DNA from: Candidatus Rokuibacteriota bacterium
GTDB lineage: Bacteria > Methylomirabilota > Methylomirabilia > Rokubacteriales > CSP1-6
Direction of reading: 5' to 3'
Length of the DNA stretch: 64,000 bases
NCBI GenBank assembly: GCA_016188005.1
Contig: JACPIQ010000045.1
Span: forward strand, 1 to 64,000
Shown: positions 29,889-38,721 of the stretch, piece after piece
Numbering within the stretch: the first letter of the stretch is position 1
Layout of the letters: each line of letters begins with the position of its first letter
Position numbers and translations under genes: made by a program
The notes under the pieces: generated by a model
The model's database searches: none
The model's input: only the letters and a program-made list of their open reading frames with translations
Told to the model about the DNA's origin: nothing

Positions 29889-31886
29889 GTGCGACCTCCC
29901 CTCCACCCGGCGCTCGTCGCCCTCGTCTGCCTCGTCTCCTTCGCCGCCTTTCTCCCGGCCCTTGGGGCAGACTGGGTCAACGGGGACGACCCCGAGAACT
30001 TCCTGAAGAACGAGGGGTACCGGGGGCTGGGCCGGGCGCAGCTCCGGTGGATGTTCACGGCCTTCCACATGGGCCACTACCACCCGCTCACCTGGATGAC
30101 GCTCGGCGCCGACTTCGCGATCTGGGGGCTCAACCCCTTCGGCTTCCACCTCACGAGCCTGCTCCTCCACTCCGCGGCAGCCGTGGCCTTCCTGCACGTC
30201 GCGCGGCGGCTGCTCCGGGCGGCGCAGCCCGCGGGAGCCGGCGAGGCCGCGCTCGGCGTCGGGGCCACGGCCGCGGCACTCCTCTTCGCCGTGCATCCAC
30301 TGCGGGTGGAATCCGTCGTGTGGATCTCAGAGCGCCGGGACGTGCTCTCCGGGCTCCTCTACCTCATGGCCGTGCTGGCCTACCTCGAGGCCGTCGCCGC
30401 GCGCGCGGCGGGCGCCGTCCCGCGCGGCCGGCGCTGGTACGGTGCTTCCCTCGTCCTCTTCGTCGCCGCGCTCCTCTCCAAGGCGCTGGTCGTCAGCCTC
30501 CCCGTGGTCCTCGTGATCCTGGACGTCTATCCGCTGAGACGGCTCGGCGGGGCGACCGGGTGGGGGACGGCGGCCGCGCGACGCGTCTGGGTCGAGAAGG
30601 TCCCCTTCGTCCTCCTCGCTCTGGCCGCCACGGTGGTGGCGTTCCTGGCGCGCGCGCCGGTGGGCGCCGCCGCGGGCCTCCAGGACTTCGGCATCGCCGA
30701 GCGCGTGTTGCTCTCACTCTACGGCTACGCCTTCTATCTCGGGAAGACGCTCTTCCCCTACCCGCTCTCGCCGCTCTACGAGATGTCCGAGAGCCTCGAC
30801 CTCTCCAGCACGCCCGTGCTCGGGAGCGCGGGGGCGGTGCTCCTGCTGGCCGCCGGGTCCGTGGCCCTGCGCCGGCGCTGGCCGGCGCTGTGCGCGGCGG
30901 CCGCGACGTACGCCGTCACGCTCCTGCCCGTGATCGGGGTGGTGCAGAGCGGGCCCCAGATCGCCGCCGACCGGTACACCTATCTCGCCTGTCTCGGCTG
31001 GGCGCTGCTCTTCGGCGCGGCTGTGGTCTGGGTGCTCAGGCGGCGCGAGGAGGGGCGTGTGGGCCGGGGCGTGATGCTCGCGGTGCTGGCCGCCTCGGTG
31101 CTCGCCACGGCGGGCCTGGGGTATGGGGCCTGGGAGCAGAGCAGGATCTGGCGCGATTCGGAGAGCCTCTGGCGGGTGGCCGTCGCCGCGGATCCCCGCT
31201 GCGTGGTCTGCCGCAACAACCTCGGCCATTCGCTGCTGGCCCAGGGCCGCCACCGCGAGGCGGAGCTGGAGTTCCGCGTGTCCGGCACTCTCCGGGGCGG
31301 CCGCGCGGCGGCCCACAACAACCTGGGCACCGCGCTCGCGTATCAGGGGCGCTACACCGAGGCGGAGGGCGAGTTCGCGGAGGCCATGCGTCTGTCCCCC
31401 CGGCTCGCGGACGCGCCGGCCAACCTCGGGGCTCTGCACGCCCGCCAGGGGCGCTACCTCGAGGCGATTCCGCTCCTGCGCCGCGCGCTGGCCCTCGCGC
31501 CCGACTTCCCCGGGGCGCGGGTCAACCTCGCCCACACCCTGAAGAACCAGGGGGCCGCGCTGGTTCGGGCGGGCCGGCTGGCGGAGGCCCTCGCGCTCTT
31601 CGCCGAGGCGGTGCAGCTGTCCGCGGACGACGCCGACACCTTCCTGAACCTGGGCAGGGTGCTGATGGAGCTCGGCCGGGAGCGCGAAGCGCTGGCCCCA
31701 CTCGAGCGCGCGGTGGCGGTGGCTCCGCGCGACGGTCCGGCGCGCTTCTGGCTGGCGCGGGCCCTGCTGCGCTCGGGCGACCTGACCGGGGCCGCGCGGC
31801 ACGCCGCCGTGCTCGACGAGATCGATCCCGCGCTGGGGGCCTCGCTCCGCTCGGCCGATCCTTCCTTTCCGCTCGCCTCGCCGTGA
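29889..31886 (+). CDS. Multi-pass membrane protein with C-terminal TPRs (TMTC/GT-C like)
   Basis: A 665-residue protein from GTG 29889. Residues 1-400 hold about ten membrane helices with the markers of this bacterial family: WVNGDDPENFLKN near the N-terminus (acidic loop typical of GT-C glycosyltransferases), HYHPLTWMTLGADFAIWGLN, PFGFHLTSLLLH, LFAVHPLRVESVVWISERRD and AADRYTYLACLG. Residues 430-640 are about six TPR units (AAAHNNLGTALAYQGRYTEA and repeats). Eukaryotic TMTC proteins with this layout are O-mannosyltransferases; for the bacterial ones transfer of sugars is an inference from fold. Confidence 0.8.
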   Translation: MRPPLHPALVALVCLVSFAAFLPALGADWVNGDDPENFLKNEGYRGLGRAQLRWMFTAFHMGHYHPLTWMTLGADFAIWGLNPFGFHLTSLLLHSAAAVAFLHVARRLLRAAQPAGAGEAALGVGATAAALLFAVHPLRVESVVWISERRDVLSGLLYLMAVLAYLEAVAARAAGAVPRGRRWYGASLVLFVAALLSKALVVSLPVVLVILDVYPLRRLGGATGWGTAAARRVWVEKVPFVLLALAATVVAFLARAPVGAAAGLQDFGIAERVLLSLYGYAFYLGKTLFPYPLSPLYEMSESLDLSSTPVLGSAGAVLLLAAGSVALRRRWPALCAAAATYAVTLLPVIGVVQSGPQIAADRYTYLACLGWALLFGAAVVWVLRRREEGRVGRGVMLAVLAASVLATAGLGYGAWEQSRIWRDSESLWRVAVAADPRCVVCRNNLGHSLLAQGRHREAELEFRVSGTLRGGRAAAHNNLGTALAYQGRYTEAEGEFAEAMRLSPRLADAPANLGALHARQGRYLEAIPLLRRALALAPDFPGARVNLAHTLKNQGAALVRAGRLAEALALFAEAVQLSADDADTFLNLGRVLMELGREREALAPLERAVAVAPRDGPARFWLARALLRSGDLTGAARHAAVLDEIDPALGASLRSADPSFPLASP

Positions 31887-31929
31887 GGCCCGGCTCCGCT
31901 CGCCCTGCTGGCTCCGCTACGCCTACTTC

Positions 31930-32181
31930 ATGCGCCACGTGGTGTGGCCGGCCACCGGCTCGGTGATGCGGCGGCTCGATGATGGCAAGGGCACCGCCGG
32001 CGGAAAGCCCGGCAACATGCACGAGTTCCTCGGCGGAACCAGCGAGGAGCGCGCCAGGAATCTGCAGACCATCAAGACCTGGCTCGGTGAGGGCGCGTGG
32101 AATACCAACCGCTGGCGAGCGCGCGGCAACGTGCCCGCCATCACCAAGGAGCAGCTCGACAGGATCAAGGCCAAGTACTGA
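31930..32181 (+). CDS. Hypothetical protein, possibly a gene fragment
   Basis: An 83-residue frame (ATG 31930) with normal high-GC third positions through to GNVPAITKEQLDRIKAKY, so it behaves like coding sequence. I do not recognise it. The frame stays open upstream of the ATG through GC-rich spacer (SPCWLRYAYF), and there is no Shine-Dalgarno, so this may be the surviving 3' end of a longer gene. Composition is polar with several Trp (EGAWNTNRWRARG); no membrane segment or metal motif. The 78 bp after it, up to the MFS gene end, hold nothing I can name. Confidence 0.4.
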   Translation: MRHVVWPATGSVMRRLDDGKGTAGGKPGNMHEFLGGTSEERARNLQTIKTWLGEGAWNTNRWRARGNVPAITKEQLDRIKAKY

Positions 32182-32259
32182 GTCGCCCTCCACATCCATT
32201 GGTGGAAGTGGGGCGACGCGCGTCACGGAGGCGGCGCGCGGAGCCCCTGGAGGAGTAAC

Positions 32260-33435
32260 TCAGGCCCCCTGGCGGCGACGCGCGGCGAGAAGCCAGAGGG
32301 TGGCCAGGGCGCAGCCTGCGAGGAATGGCGTGACGCTCCAGTTCATCACTTCCCAGCCTTCCCGCGTGAACACGAACCCCGACGCCGCCGACGTGAACGC
32401 CATTGTGACGAAGATCAGTGAGTCGTTGGCACCCTGCGTCTTGGCGCGCTCGGCCGGGGTATAGACCTCGGCGAGCAGCGTGGTCGCGCCGACGTACATG
32501 AAGTTCCACCCCACGCCGAGCAGCACCAGGGCGCTCCAGAAATGGACGACATCCAGGCCGGACTGCGCGATCACCACGCACACGAAGGTCAAGAGGACGC
32601 CGACCAGGATGGTCTGGAGCACGCCGAACCGCTGGACCAGCCGGCCGGTGAAGAACGAGGGCAGGAACATGCCCACGACGTGCCCCTCGATGACGAACGC
32701 CGCCGCCCGGTAGGGATGGTGGTGCATCATGGCCAGCGGGGTGGCGGTCATGAGCAGATTCATCGCGCCGTACCCCACCATTCCCGTGAGCGCCGCCACG
32801 ATGAACGCCGGCTGCGCGACGATCTCGGCGAGCGGCCGGCCCGGCGCCGCGCGCTCCGCCGCGGACAGGCCCGGGATCCGCAGCCACCACAGCACGACGA
32901 GCGCGAGCACGCCGAAGCCCACCAGCGAGAAATAGGAGCCGACGAAGGGGTGGCCGGCGAGCGCGTCCTTGGTGAGCTTGCTGGTCTCGGGTCCGAGGAT
33001 GCCGCCCAGGATGCCGCCCGCCAGCACCAGTGAGATCACGGTGGACCGGAACTCCGGCGCGGCGCTGTCCGCGGCGGCGAAGCGATAGTACTGGCCGGCG
33101 GCGTTGTAAGCGCCGGCCACGAAGGTGCCGAGACAGAGGAGCCAGAAGCTTCCAAGGTACGCCGCCAGGCCGCAAATGGACGCGCCGAGCATGCCGAGCC
33201 CGACGCCCAGCATGAAACCGGCCCGCCGGCCCAGCCGCCGCATGAGCAGCGACATCTGCATCGTGACCAGGGCCGAGCCCACCACGTACCCCGTCACCGG
33301 AAACGTCGCCATCCCCTTGTCGGGCGCGAGCACGAACCCGGCGAGGCCGTTGGTCGCGATCATGATGGAGTTATTGGTCAGGAGCAGGCCCTGCGAGAGG
33401 GACAGCAGCGCGACGTTCTTCCTGGTCGAATCCAT
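32260..33435 (-). CDS. MFS transporter
   Basis: A 391-residue twelve-helix transporter from ATG 33435 (MDSTRKNVALLSLSQGLLLT) with GGAGG 5 nt upstream. The MFS loop between helices 2 and 3 reads LLMRRLGRRAGFMLGVGLG; the matching loop in the second half is FTGRLVQRFGVLQTILVG. Sequence such as AAGQYYRFAAADSAAPEFRS is shared with a widespread family annotated only as MFS transporter. The substrate is unknown. A remnant of an alpha/beta hydrolase gene lies immediately upstream on the same strand. Confidence 0.87.
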   Translation of the reverse strand: MDSTRKNVALLSLSQGLLLTNNSIMIATNGLAGFVLAPDKGMATFPVTGYVVGSALVTMQMSLLMRRLGRRAGFMLGVGLGMLGASICGLAAYLGSFWLLCLGTFVAGAYNAAGQYYRFAAADSAAPEFRSTVISLVLAGGILGGILGPETSKLTKDALAGHPFVGSYFSLVGFGVLALVVLWWLRIPGLSAAERAAPGRPLAEIVAQPAFIVAALTGMVGYGAMNLLMTATPLAMMHHHPYRAAAFVIEGHVVGMFLPSFFTGRLVQRFGVLQTILVGVLLTFVCVVIAQSGLDVVHFWSALVLLGVGWNFMYVGATTLLAEVYTPAERAKTQGANDSLIFVTMAFTSAASGFVFTREGWEVMNWSVTPFLAGCALATLWLLAARRRQGA

Positions 33436-33461
33436 CGGCCTCCGTGCGGGGCGCGTGGTCG

Positions 33462-33557
33462 CTACGCCGCGATGCCGTCCAGGAAGGCGGCCATCGAAGA
33501 GACGAACGCGGCCGGTTGGTCGAGGGTGACGGGGTGATGCGCGCCAGCGAGTCCCAT
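33462..33557 (-). pseudogene. Remnant of an alpha/beta hydrolase gene (C-terminus only)
   Basis: About 31 codons ending at 33462 encode GAHHPVTLDQPAAFVSSMAA followed by FLDGIAA and a stop. Alpha/beta hydrolases commonly end with the catalytic His in G-H-x-x-x-x-E/DQP-x-x-F and then the last helix, which this resembles closely. The sequence further upstream in this frame (RRPCRRRAPRRDQHW) is not hydrolase-like, so only the tail survives. The MFS gene starts 26 nt downstream. Confidence 0.45.
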
Positions 33558-33719
33558 CGTAGCCAGGCACACGGGCGCCGTCAAGCGGCAGGCGGACCAG
33601 TGCTGATCGCGCCTCGGGGCGCGGCGCCGGCACGGCCTTCGGCTTGTGTGGTAGCGTGGGCGTACCGGGAAGGGGTCTTGGCGCTGAAACAGCTCCCAGG
33701 GGACCGAGGAGGTCAGCTC

Positions 33720-34511
33720 ATGCGGTATCTGCTCGTTTTCTCTCTGGTACTCGCGGTAGCGTGCAGCAACAAGCCCGGTGATGCCGATCCCAAGGTCGAG
33801 GCTCCGGGCAAGGTGGGCCAGCCCGCAGCTCCGACCGCCACGCCCGTGGCCAGCGCCGACAGGATCAGCGGCGAGGTGCTCGAGATCCAGAACGTGGCCT
33901 CTTACACCTACCTCAAGCTCAAGACCGACAGCGGCGAGGAGTGGGCTGCGGTCACCAAGGCCCCGGTCCAGAGGGGCGCCAAGGTCAGCGTGGTCAACGG
34001 CGCGCTCATGCGCAATTTCAGGAGCGAGTCGCTCAACAAGACCTTCGATCGCATCTACTTCGGCACCCTCATTCCGCCGGGTGGCGAGCCGACGGCCGGA
34101 GGTTCCTCGCCGGCTGGCGTTCCGGGCCTCGGCACGGAAGTGGCGCCCCACCCTGGAGGCATGGCGCTGGCCGCTGCCGTCGGTGAGATCAAGGTGGCCA
34201 GGGCCGAGGGCGACCGTGGCCGCACCGTGGCCGAGGTCCATGCTCAAGCGGCCGAGCTGGCCGGTAAGGACGTGGCCGTCCGCGGCAAGGTGGTCAAGTT
34301 CAACGCCAACATCATGGGCAGCAACTGGGTCCACATCCGCGACGGCTCGGGCTCGGCAGAAGGAAAGAATGCGGATCTCACGGTGACGACGGCCGACACC
34401 GTGGCAGTGGGCGACGAGGTGCTGGTTCGAGGAAAGGTCGCCCAGAACAAGCAAGTCGGCGCCGGCTACAGCTACGCCGTGATCGTGGAACAGGCCACGG
34501 TCCGGAAGTAG
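33720..34511 (+). CDS. Exported protein with two OB-fold-like domains (NrfJ/YdeI type)
   Basis: A 263-residue protein from ATG 33720, with GAGGAGGT 8 nt upstream. The leader MRYLLVFSLVLAVACSNKPG looks like a lipoprotein signal (Cys15). Two related segments follow: residues 48-118 (ISGEVLEIQNVASYTYLKLK, VNGALMRNF, FDRIYFGTL) and 180-262 (DVAVRGKVVKFNANIMGSNW, VHIRDGSGSAEGKNADLTVT, VLVRGKVAQNKQVGAGYSY). The pattern G-x-V ... W-V-H-I-R-D-G is that of small OB-fold periplasmic proteins near nitrite reductases (NrfJ); here they are in tandem in one chain. Role unknown; it ends just before the cobalamin operon promoter. Confidence 0.68.
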   Translation: MRYLLVFSLVLAVACSNKPGDADPKVEAPGKVGQPAAPTATPVASADRISGEVLEIQNVASYTYLKLKTDSGEEWAAVTKAPVQRGAKVSVVNGALMRNFRSESLNKTFDRIYFGTLIPPGGEPTAGGSSPAGVPGLGTEVAPHPGGMALAAAVGEIKVARAEGDRGRTVAEVHAQAAELAGKDVAVRGKVVKFNANIMGSNWVHIRDGSGSAEGKNADLTVTTADTVAVGDEVLVRGKVAQNKQVGAGYSYAVIVEQATVRK

Positions 34512-34556
34512 CTTCGGGTCAAATCATGTGCTCCCGACACTGTGCAGGCCCGGGCC

Positions 34557-34585
34557 TTGACCGCAGCGTAGGGGTCTGCTAGGTT
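34557..34585 (+). promoter_or_regulatory. Sigma-70 promoter of the cobalamin operon
   Basis: TTGACC (34557-34562), a 17-bp spacer, then TAGGTT (34580-34585) with a TGC extension. Transcription would start near 34592, right at the 5' edge of the riboswitch. Confidence 0.62.
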
Positions 34586-34591
34586 GCCCGC

Positions 34592-34772
34592 GTAGCCTGG
34601 AGTCCAGGGTGCCCGCCGGAGCGGGCTCCCCGGGAAGGCGGTGCGAATCCGCCGCGACCCCGTCACTGTAATCGGGGACGAAACCCACGGTGAAGCCACT
34701 GGTGCGCGGAAGCGTGCGCCGGGAAGGCGTGGGGAGTAGGACGATCCGAGAGCCAGGAGACCGACCCGGACT
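34592..34772 (+). ncRNA. Cobalamin riboswitch upstream of cobU
   Basis: The conserved core is present in order: GGGAAGGCGGTGCGAATCC, GACCCCGTCACTGTAATCGG, GAAGCCACTG, GGGAAGGC, and the B12 box GAGAGCCAGGAGACCGACC near 34749-34766. It binds adenosylcobalamin and lowers expression of the downstream genes. The 38 nt before GTG 34811 include GGTCTTCGAGGGAGGGCCCG, which could pair with the ribosome site; I see no T-tract, so control of translation is more likely than termination. Confidence 0.95.
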
Positions 34773-34810
34773 CCCAGACCAACCATACCGGTCTTCGAGG
34801 GAGGGCCCGG

Positions 34811-35374
34811 GTGCCGGCTCACCATTCATCTCACCTGATCCTGGGCGGCGCCCGCAGCGGCAAGAGCCGCTACTCGCTTGCCCTCGCCGGCAGCGCCCGC
34901 GCGCGCGTCGCCTTCGTCGCCACCGCCCGTGCCGGTGATGCCGACATGGCTGCGCGCATCGCCCGCCACCGGGCGGAGCGTCCGCCGTCGTGGCTCACCG
35001 TCGAGGAGCCCTTCGATCTCGTTGCGGCCTGCCGCCGCCTGAACGGCCGCGCCCCCCTCGTCCTCGTGGACTGCCTCACCCTCTGGGTGGCGAACCGGCT
35101 GCTCCGCGGTGACGACGACAAGGTGATTCTCCAGGGGGCCGAGGAGCTGGCTCGGTTCATGGGCGAGCGCGCGGTGTCCCTGGTCATCGTCTCCAACGAG
35201 GTCGGCGAGGGCGTACACCCTCCCACCGCCGACGGCCTGCGCTTCAGGGACCTCCTGGGCCTCGTCAACCAGCGAATCGCCGCAGCCGCCGACCGGGTCA
35301 CCCTGATGGTGGCCGGCATCCCCCTCACCGTGAAGGAGTCCATCCCCCATGAAGAGTCTTCACAGGCTCCTTGA
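34811..35374 (+). CDS. cobU: Adenosylcobinamide kinase / cobinamide-phosphate guanylyltransferase
   Basis: A 187-residue bifunctional enzyme from GTG 34811 that phosphorylates adenosylcobinamide and then transfers GMP. Walker A is ILGGARSGKSRYSLAL; the lid and active-site region reads ARIARHRAERPPSWLTVEEP (His that carries GMP in family members), then LVLVDCLTLWVANRLL and VIVSNEVGEGVHPPT. It is the first gene after riboswitch 1; its end overlaps the start of cobT by 26 nt. Confidence 0.95.
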   Translation: MPAHHSSHLILGGARSGKSRYSLALAGSARARVAFVATARAGDADMAARIARHRAERPPSWLTVEEPFDLVAACRRLNGRAPLVLVDCLTLWVANRLLRGDDDKVILQGAEELARFMGERAVSLVIVSNEVGEGVHPPTADGLRFRDLLGLVNQRIAAAADRVTLMVAGIPLTVKESIPHEESSQAP

Positions 35375-36425
35375 CCGCATCGCCTCGCCGGATCCCGCCG
35401 TGGGCGTCGCCGCCCAGGAGCGGCTCGACCAGCTCACGAAGCCGCCGGGGAGCCTGGGCCGGCTGGAGGAGCTGGCCCGACGGCTCTGTCTCATCACAGG
35501 GCGGTGCCCGGCCCGGATCGCCGATCCCGTGATCTTCACCCTGGCCGGGGATCACGGAGTGGTGGACGAGGGGGTCAGCGCGTATCCGCAGATAGTTACG
35601 GCCCAGATGGTCGAGAATTTCTTGAGGGGCGGAGCCGCCGTCAACGTGCTGGCTCGGCATGCCGGGGCCAGGGTGGTGGTCGCCGACCTCGGTGTGGCGA
35701 CCCCGCTGGGTGTCCATGAAGGTCTCGTCTCGAGGAAGATCGGCGCCGGGACGCGGAACATCGCCAGGGGGCCGGCAATGAGTCGCGAGGAGGCTGTCGC
35801 CGCCGTCGAGGCTGGGGCCACGCTCGTGGAGAGGGAGATCGCCGCGGGCGCCGATCTCGTGGGCACCGGAGAGATGGGCATCGGCAACACGACGGCAGCC
35901 AGCGCCGTGGTGGCGGCGATCACCGGAGCGCCGCCGGAGGAGGTCACCGGGCGCGGCACCGGGATAGACGCCGAGGGCTGGCGGCGCAAGGTGGAGGTCG
36001 TCGCGCGGGCGCTCGCGCTGAACCGGCCCGATCCGCGCGACGGCATCGACGTGCTGGCCCGCGTCGGAGGCTTCGAGATCGCGGGACTGACCGGTGTCGT
36101 CCTCGCCGGGGCAGCCCACCGCCTGCCCGTGGTCGTGGATGGCTTCATCGCGGGTGCAGCCGCGCTGGCCGCGGTCACCATCAAGCCCGAGGCGCGGGAA
36201 TACCTTCTCGCCGCCCATCGCTCGGTGGAGCCGGGGCACCGCCACGTTCTCGAGGCGCTCGCCCTGGAGCCCTACCTCGATCTCGCCATGCGCCTGGGCG
36301 AGGGGACAGGGGCCGCCCTCTGCATCGCGCTGGCGCGGGCGGCGCTGGCCGTGCTCACCGAGATGGCGACGTTCAAGTCCGCGGGGGTGTCCGATCGGTC
36401 CAGCGGCGAGGGGCCGCCGGCATGA
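35349..36425 (+). CDS. cobT: Nicotinate-nucleotide-dimethylbenzimidazole phosphoribosyltransferase
   Basis: A 358-residue enzyme that makes alpha-ribazole phosphate, the lower ligand precursor. Markers: LTKPPGSLGRLEELARRLC, VFTLAGDHGVVDEGVSAYPQ (here IFTLAGDHGV), GEMGIGNTTAASAVVAAITG, VDGFIAGAAALAA, AAHRSVEPGHRHVLEAL and LRLGEGTGAAL-type MRLGEGTGAALCIAL with the catalytic Glu. Overlaps cobU at the 5' end and cbiA (ATGA) at the 3' end. Confidence 0.96.
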   Translation: MKSLHRLLDRIASPDPAVGVAAQERLDQLTKPPGSLGRLEELARRLCLITGRCPARIADPVIFTLAGDHGVVDEGVSAYPQIVTAQMVENFLRGGAAVNVLARHAGARVVVADLGVATPLGVHEGLVSRKIGAGTRNIARGPAMSREEAVAAVEAGATLVEREIAAGADLVGTGEMGIGNTTAASAVVAAITGAPPEEVTGRGTGIDAEGWRRKVEVVARALALNRPDPRDGIDVLARVGGFEIAGLTGVVLAGAAHRLPVVVDGFIAGAAALAAVTIKPEAREYLLAAHRSVEPGHRHVLEALALEPYLDLAMRLGEGTGAALCIALARAALAVLTEMATFKSAGVSDRSSGEGPPA

Positions 36426-37828
36426 GGGAGGCCTCCTCCATCCCGGTGATCGTCGTCGCGGGGGCGGCGAGCGGCGTGGGGAAGACCACGATCACCCTCG
36501 GCATCCTCGAAGCGCTCAGGCGCCGCGGGCTCGCGCTGCAGGCCTTCAAGGTGGGACCGGACTTCATCGACCCGGCCTTCCACGCCCTCGCCACCGGTCG
36601 CCCCTCGCTGAACCTCGACGGCTGGATGTGCGGGCGCGAGCATGTCCTGGCCTCGGTGGTGCGCCATGCCGCGGAGGCCGACCTCGCCGTGGTCGAGGGG
36701 GTCATGGGCTGCTTCGACGGCTGCGAGGGGAGCCGCGAGACGGGCTCCACGGCGGAGGTGGCCAAATGGCTCGGCGCCCCGGCGCTGCTCGTGGTGGACG
36801 CGCAGGCCGCGGCCCGGAGCGCGGCCGCGGTGGTGCTGGGCTTCGAGCGCTTCGATCCGGATCTCGCTCTCGGCGGGGTGATCTTCAACCGCGTGGCTGG
36901 CCCCGTCCATCGCCGCGCGCTCTTGGAGGCGGTGGACGGGGCATGCCGGACTCCCGTGCTCGGGGCCGTCCCGGCGAGCGCGGGGCTCGCCCTGCCCGAA
37001 CGCCATCTCGGGCTCGTCACGGCAGCCGAGGGCGGCTACACGCCGGCGCTCCGCGAGGGGCTCGCGGCCCTCGTCGAGCGCCACGTGGACCTCGACGCCC
37101 TCGTGGGACTGGCCCGGAGCGCGATCCGCCGACCACCGGCGGACCGTGTGCCGGGCCCCGCAGAGGCTGAGCGCCTCCGGCCTCCTTCGCCTCACGCCCG
37201 GATCGCGGTGGCGCGGGACCACGCGTTCCAGTTCTACTACGCCGACAACCTGGAGGCCCTCGAGCGGGCCGGCGCCGAGCTGGCCTTCTTCTCGCCGCTC
37301 ACCGACGAGAGGCTGCCCGCCGCCGACGGGCTGTACATCGGGGGTGGCTATCCCGAGGTTCACGCCAAGGCGCTGTCGGCCAATACCGCCATGCGCCGGG
37401 CCGTGGCTGGCTTCGCTTCCTCCGGGCGCCCGACGTACGCCGAGTGCGGCGGCCTCATGTACCTGGCCGAGCTCCTGGAGGACGCCGGGGGCGTTGCCTG
37501 GCCCATGGTGGGGGTGCTGCCCGCGAAGGTGCGGATGCGGCCAGGCCCGCTCACGCTCGGCTACCGCGAGGTGGTGACCACGCAGCCCTCGCCGCTGGGA
37601 CCCGCGGGTGCCACGGCCAGGGGCCACGAGTTCCACTGCTCCACCCTGGAGGCGCCGCCGGCCTCGGTCAAGCGCGTCTACGCGGTGCAGGACCATGCTG
37701 GCAGCGGGGCGCGCCCCGAGGGCTTCCTCGTGGGCGCGGCCCTCATGAGCTATGTCCACCTTCACTGGGGACCCAGCCCCTCGATGGCCGCGGCCTTCGT
37801 GGATGCCTGCGCGAGGGCGCGCCGGTGA
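36422..37828 (+). CDS. cbiA: Cobyrinate a,c-diamide synthase
   Basis: A 468-residue glutamine- and ATP-dependent amidase of the CbiA/CobB family. The N-terminal dethiobiotin-synthase-like domain has VVAGAASGVGKTTITLGILE, KVGPDFIDPAFH and VEGVMGCFDG; the C-terminal triad glutaminase domain has ADGLYIGGGYPEVHAKAL, TYAECGGLMYL (nucleophile Cys) and GHEFHCST. It amidates cobyrinic or hydrogenobyrinic acid. It is the only corrin-ring tailoring enzyme left intact here; it has no substrate in a pure salvage route unless the ring is made elsewhere in the genome. Confidence 0.95.
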   Translation: MREASSIPVIVVAGAASGVGKTTITLGILEALRRRGLALQAFKVGPDFIDPAFHALATGRPSLNLDGWMCGREHVLASVVRHAAEADLAVVEGVMGCFDGCEGSRETGSTAEVAKWLGAPALLVVDAQAAARSAAAVVLGFERFDPDLALGGVIFNRVAGPVHRRALLEAVDGACRTPVLGAVPASAGLALPERHLGLVTAAEGGYTPALREGLAALVERHVDLDALVGLARSAIRRPPADRVPGPAEAERLRPPSPHARIAVARDHAFQFYYADNLEALERAGAELAFFSPLTDERLPAADGLYIGGGYPEVHAKALSANTAMRRAVAGFASSGRPTYAECGGLMYLAELLEDAGGVAWPMVGVLPAKVRMRPGPLTLGYREVVTTQPSPLGPAGATARGHEFHCSTLEAPPASVKRVYAVQDHAGSGARPEGFLVGAALMSYVHLHWGPSPSMAAAFVDACARARR

Positions 37829-38721
37829 CCCCCCTGGTCGGCTTCCTCACGGCCGCTCTCCTGCTCGCGACACCCCTGGCGGGCGCGGCGCTCACGCTCA
37901 CCGACCTGACGGGACGCACCGTGACGCTGCCGGCCATGCCCCAGCGCATCATCTCCCTCGTCCCCGGGGCCACGGAGATCCTCTTCGCCATCGGCGCCCA
38001 GGACCGCCTGGTGGGAGTCACTGACTTCTGCGACTACCCGCCCGAGGCGCGCCGCAAGCCGAGCGTCGGCGGCATGCTGGCGCCGAGCCTCGAGACCATG
38101 GTCGCCCTCAGGCCCGATCTCGTCGTGGCCACGCCCTCCGGCAATCGCGAGGAGACCGTCGCCCAGCTCGAGCGCCTGCGCATCCCCGTCTACCTCGTGA
38201 ACCCTGCCAGCGTGGCCGACGTGCTGAGGATGATGGAGGGGCTCGGGGCGGTCACCGGGAGGCGCGAGACGGCGCGGCAGACGGCGCAGGGGCTCCGGCT
38301 GCGGATCAAGGCCGTGGCCGAGCGGGTCGCCGCGCGGCCACGGCCGCGGGTGCTCTACGTCCTCTGGCCGGATCCGCTGATCGTCCCGGCGCGCGGGGCC
38401 GTCGTCACCGAGCTGATCGCGCTGGCGGGCGGCGAGTCGGTGACGGCCGGCGCCGGGGAGGGCTATCCGCGCTACAGCCTCGAGGCGGCGGTGGCGCAGG
38501 CGCCCGAGGTGATCCTGCTGGCCCGTCACAGCGTCGCGGTCGGGCCGGTGAGCCTCGAGAAGTGGGACAGGCTGACGAGCCTGGCGGCCATCAGGTCGGG
38601 ACGGCTGCACGCCGTGGACGGCGACCTCTTCCACCGCCAGGGGGCGCGGATCGCGGAGGCGCTCGAGGCGCTGGCGCGCCTCATCCATCCCGGGGCTTTC
38701 CCGCGGGCCGCGACCCGATGA
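37825..38721 (+). CDS. btuF: Corrinoid ABC transporter substrate-binding protein
   Basis: A 298-residue periplasmic binding protein from GTG 37825, overlapping the cbiA stop (GTGA). The signal peptide is LVGFLTAALLLATPLAGAAL; the fold II markers are DLTGRTVTLPAMPQRIISLV, PGATEILFAIGAQDRLVGVT, DFCDYPPEARRKPSVGG and LRPDLVVAT. Position between cbiA and btuC, behind a cobalamin riboswitch, makes a corrinoid the likely ligand rather than a siderophore. Confidence 0.92.
   Translation: MTPLVGFLTAALLLATPLAGAALTLTDLTGRTVTLPAMPQRIISLVPGATEILFAIGAQDRLVGVTDFCDYPPEARRKPSVGGMLAPSLETMVALRPDLVVATPSGNREETVAQLERLRIPVYLVNPASVADVLRMMEGLGAVTGRRETARQTAQGLRLRIKAVAERVAARPRPRVLYVLWPDPLIVPARGAVVTELIALAGGESVTAGAGEGYPRYSLEAAVAQAPEVILLARHSVAVGPVSLEKWDRLTSLAAIRSGRLHAVDGDLFHRQGARIAEALEALARLIHPGAFPRAATR

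Noticed and set aside
34513-34530. GGGTCAAATCATG as another end of the cobS/cobC element family
   Set aside because: Only partial similarity to GGGGTCAGGTCTTG and no matching inverted partner found.
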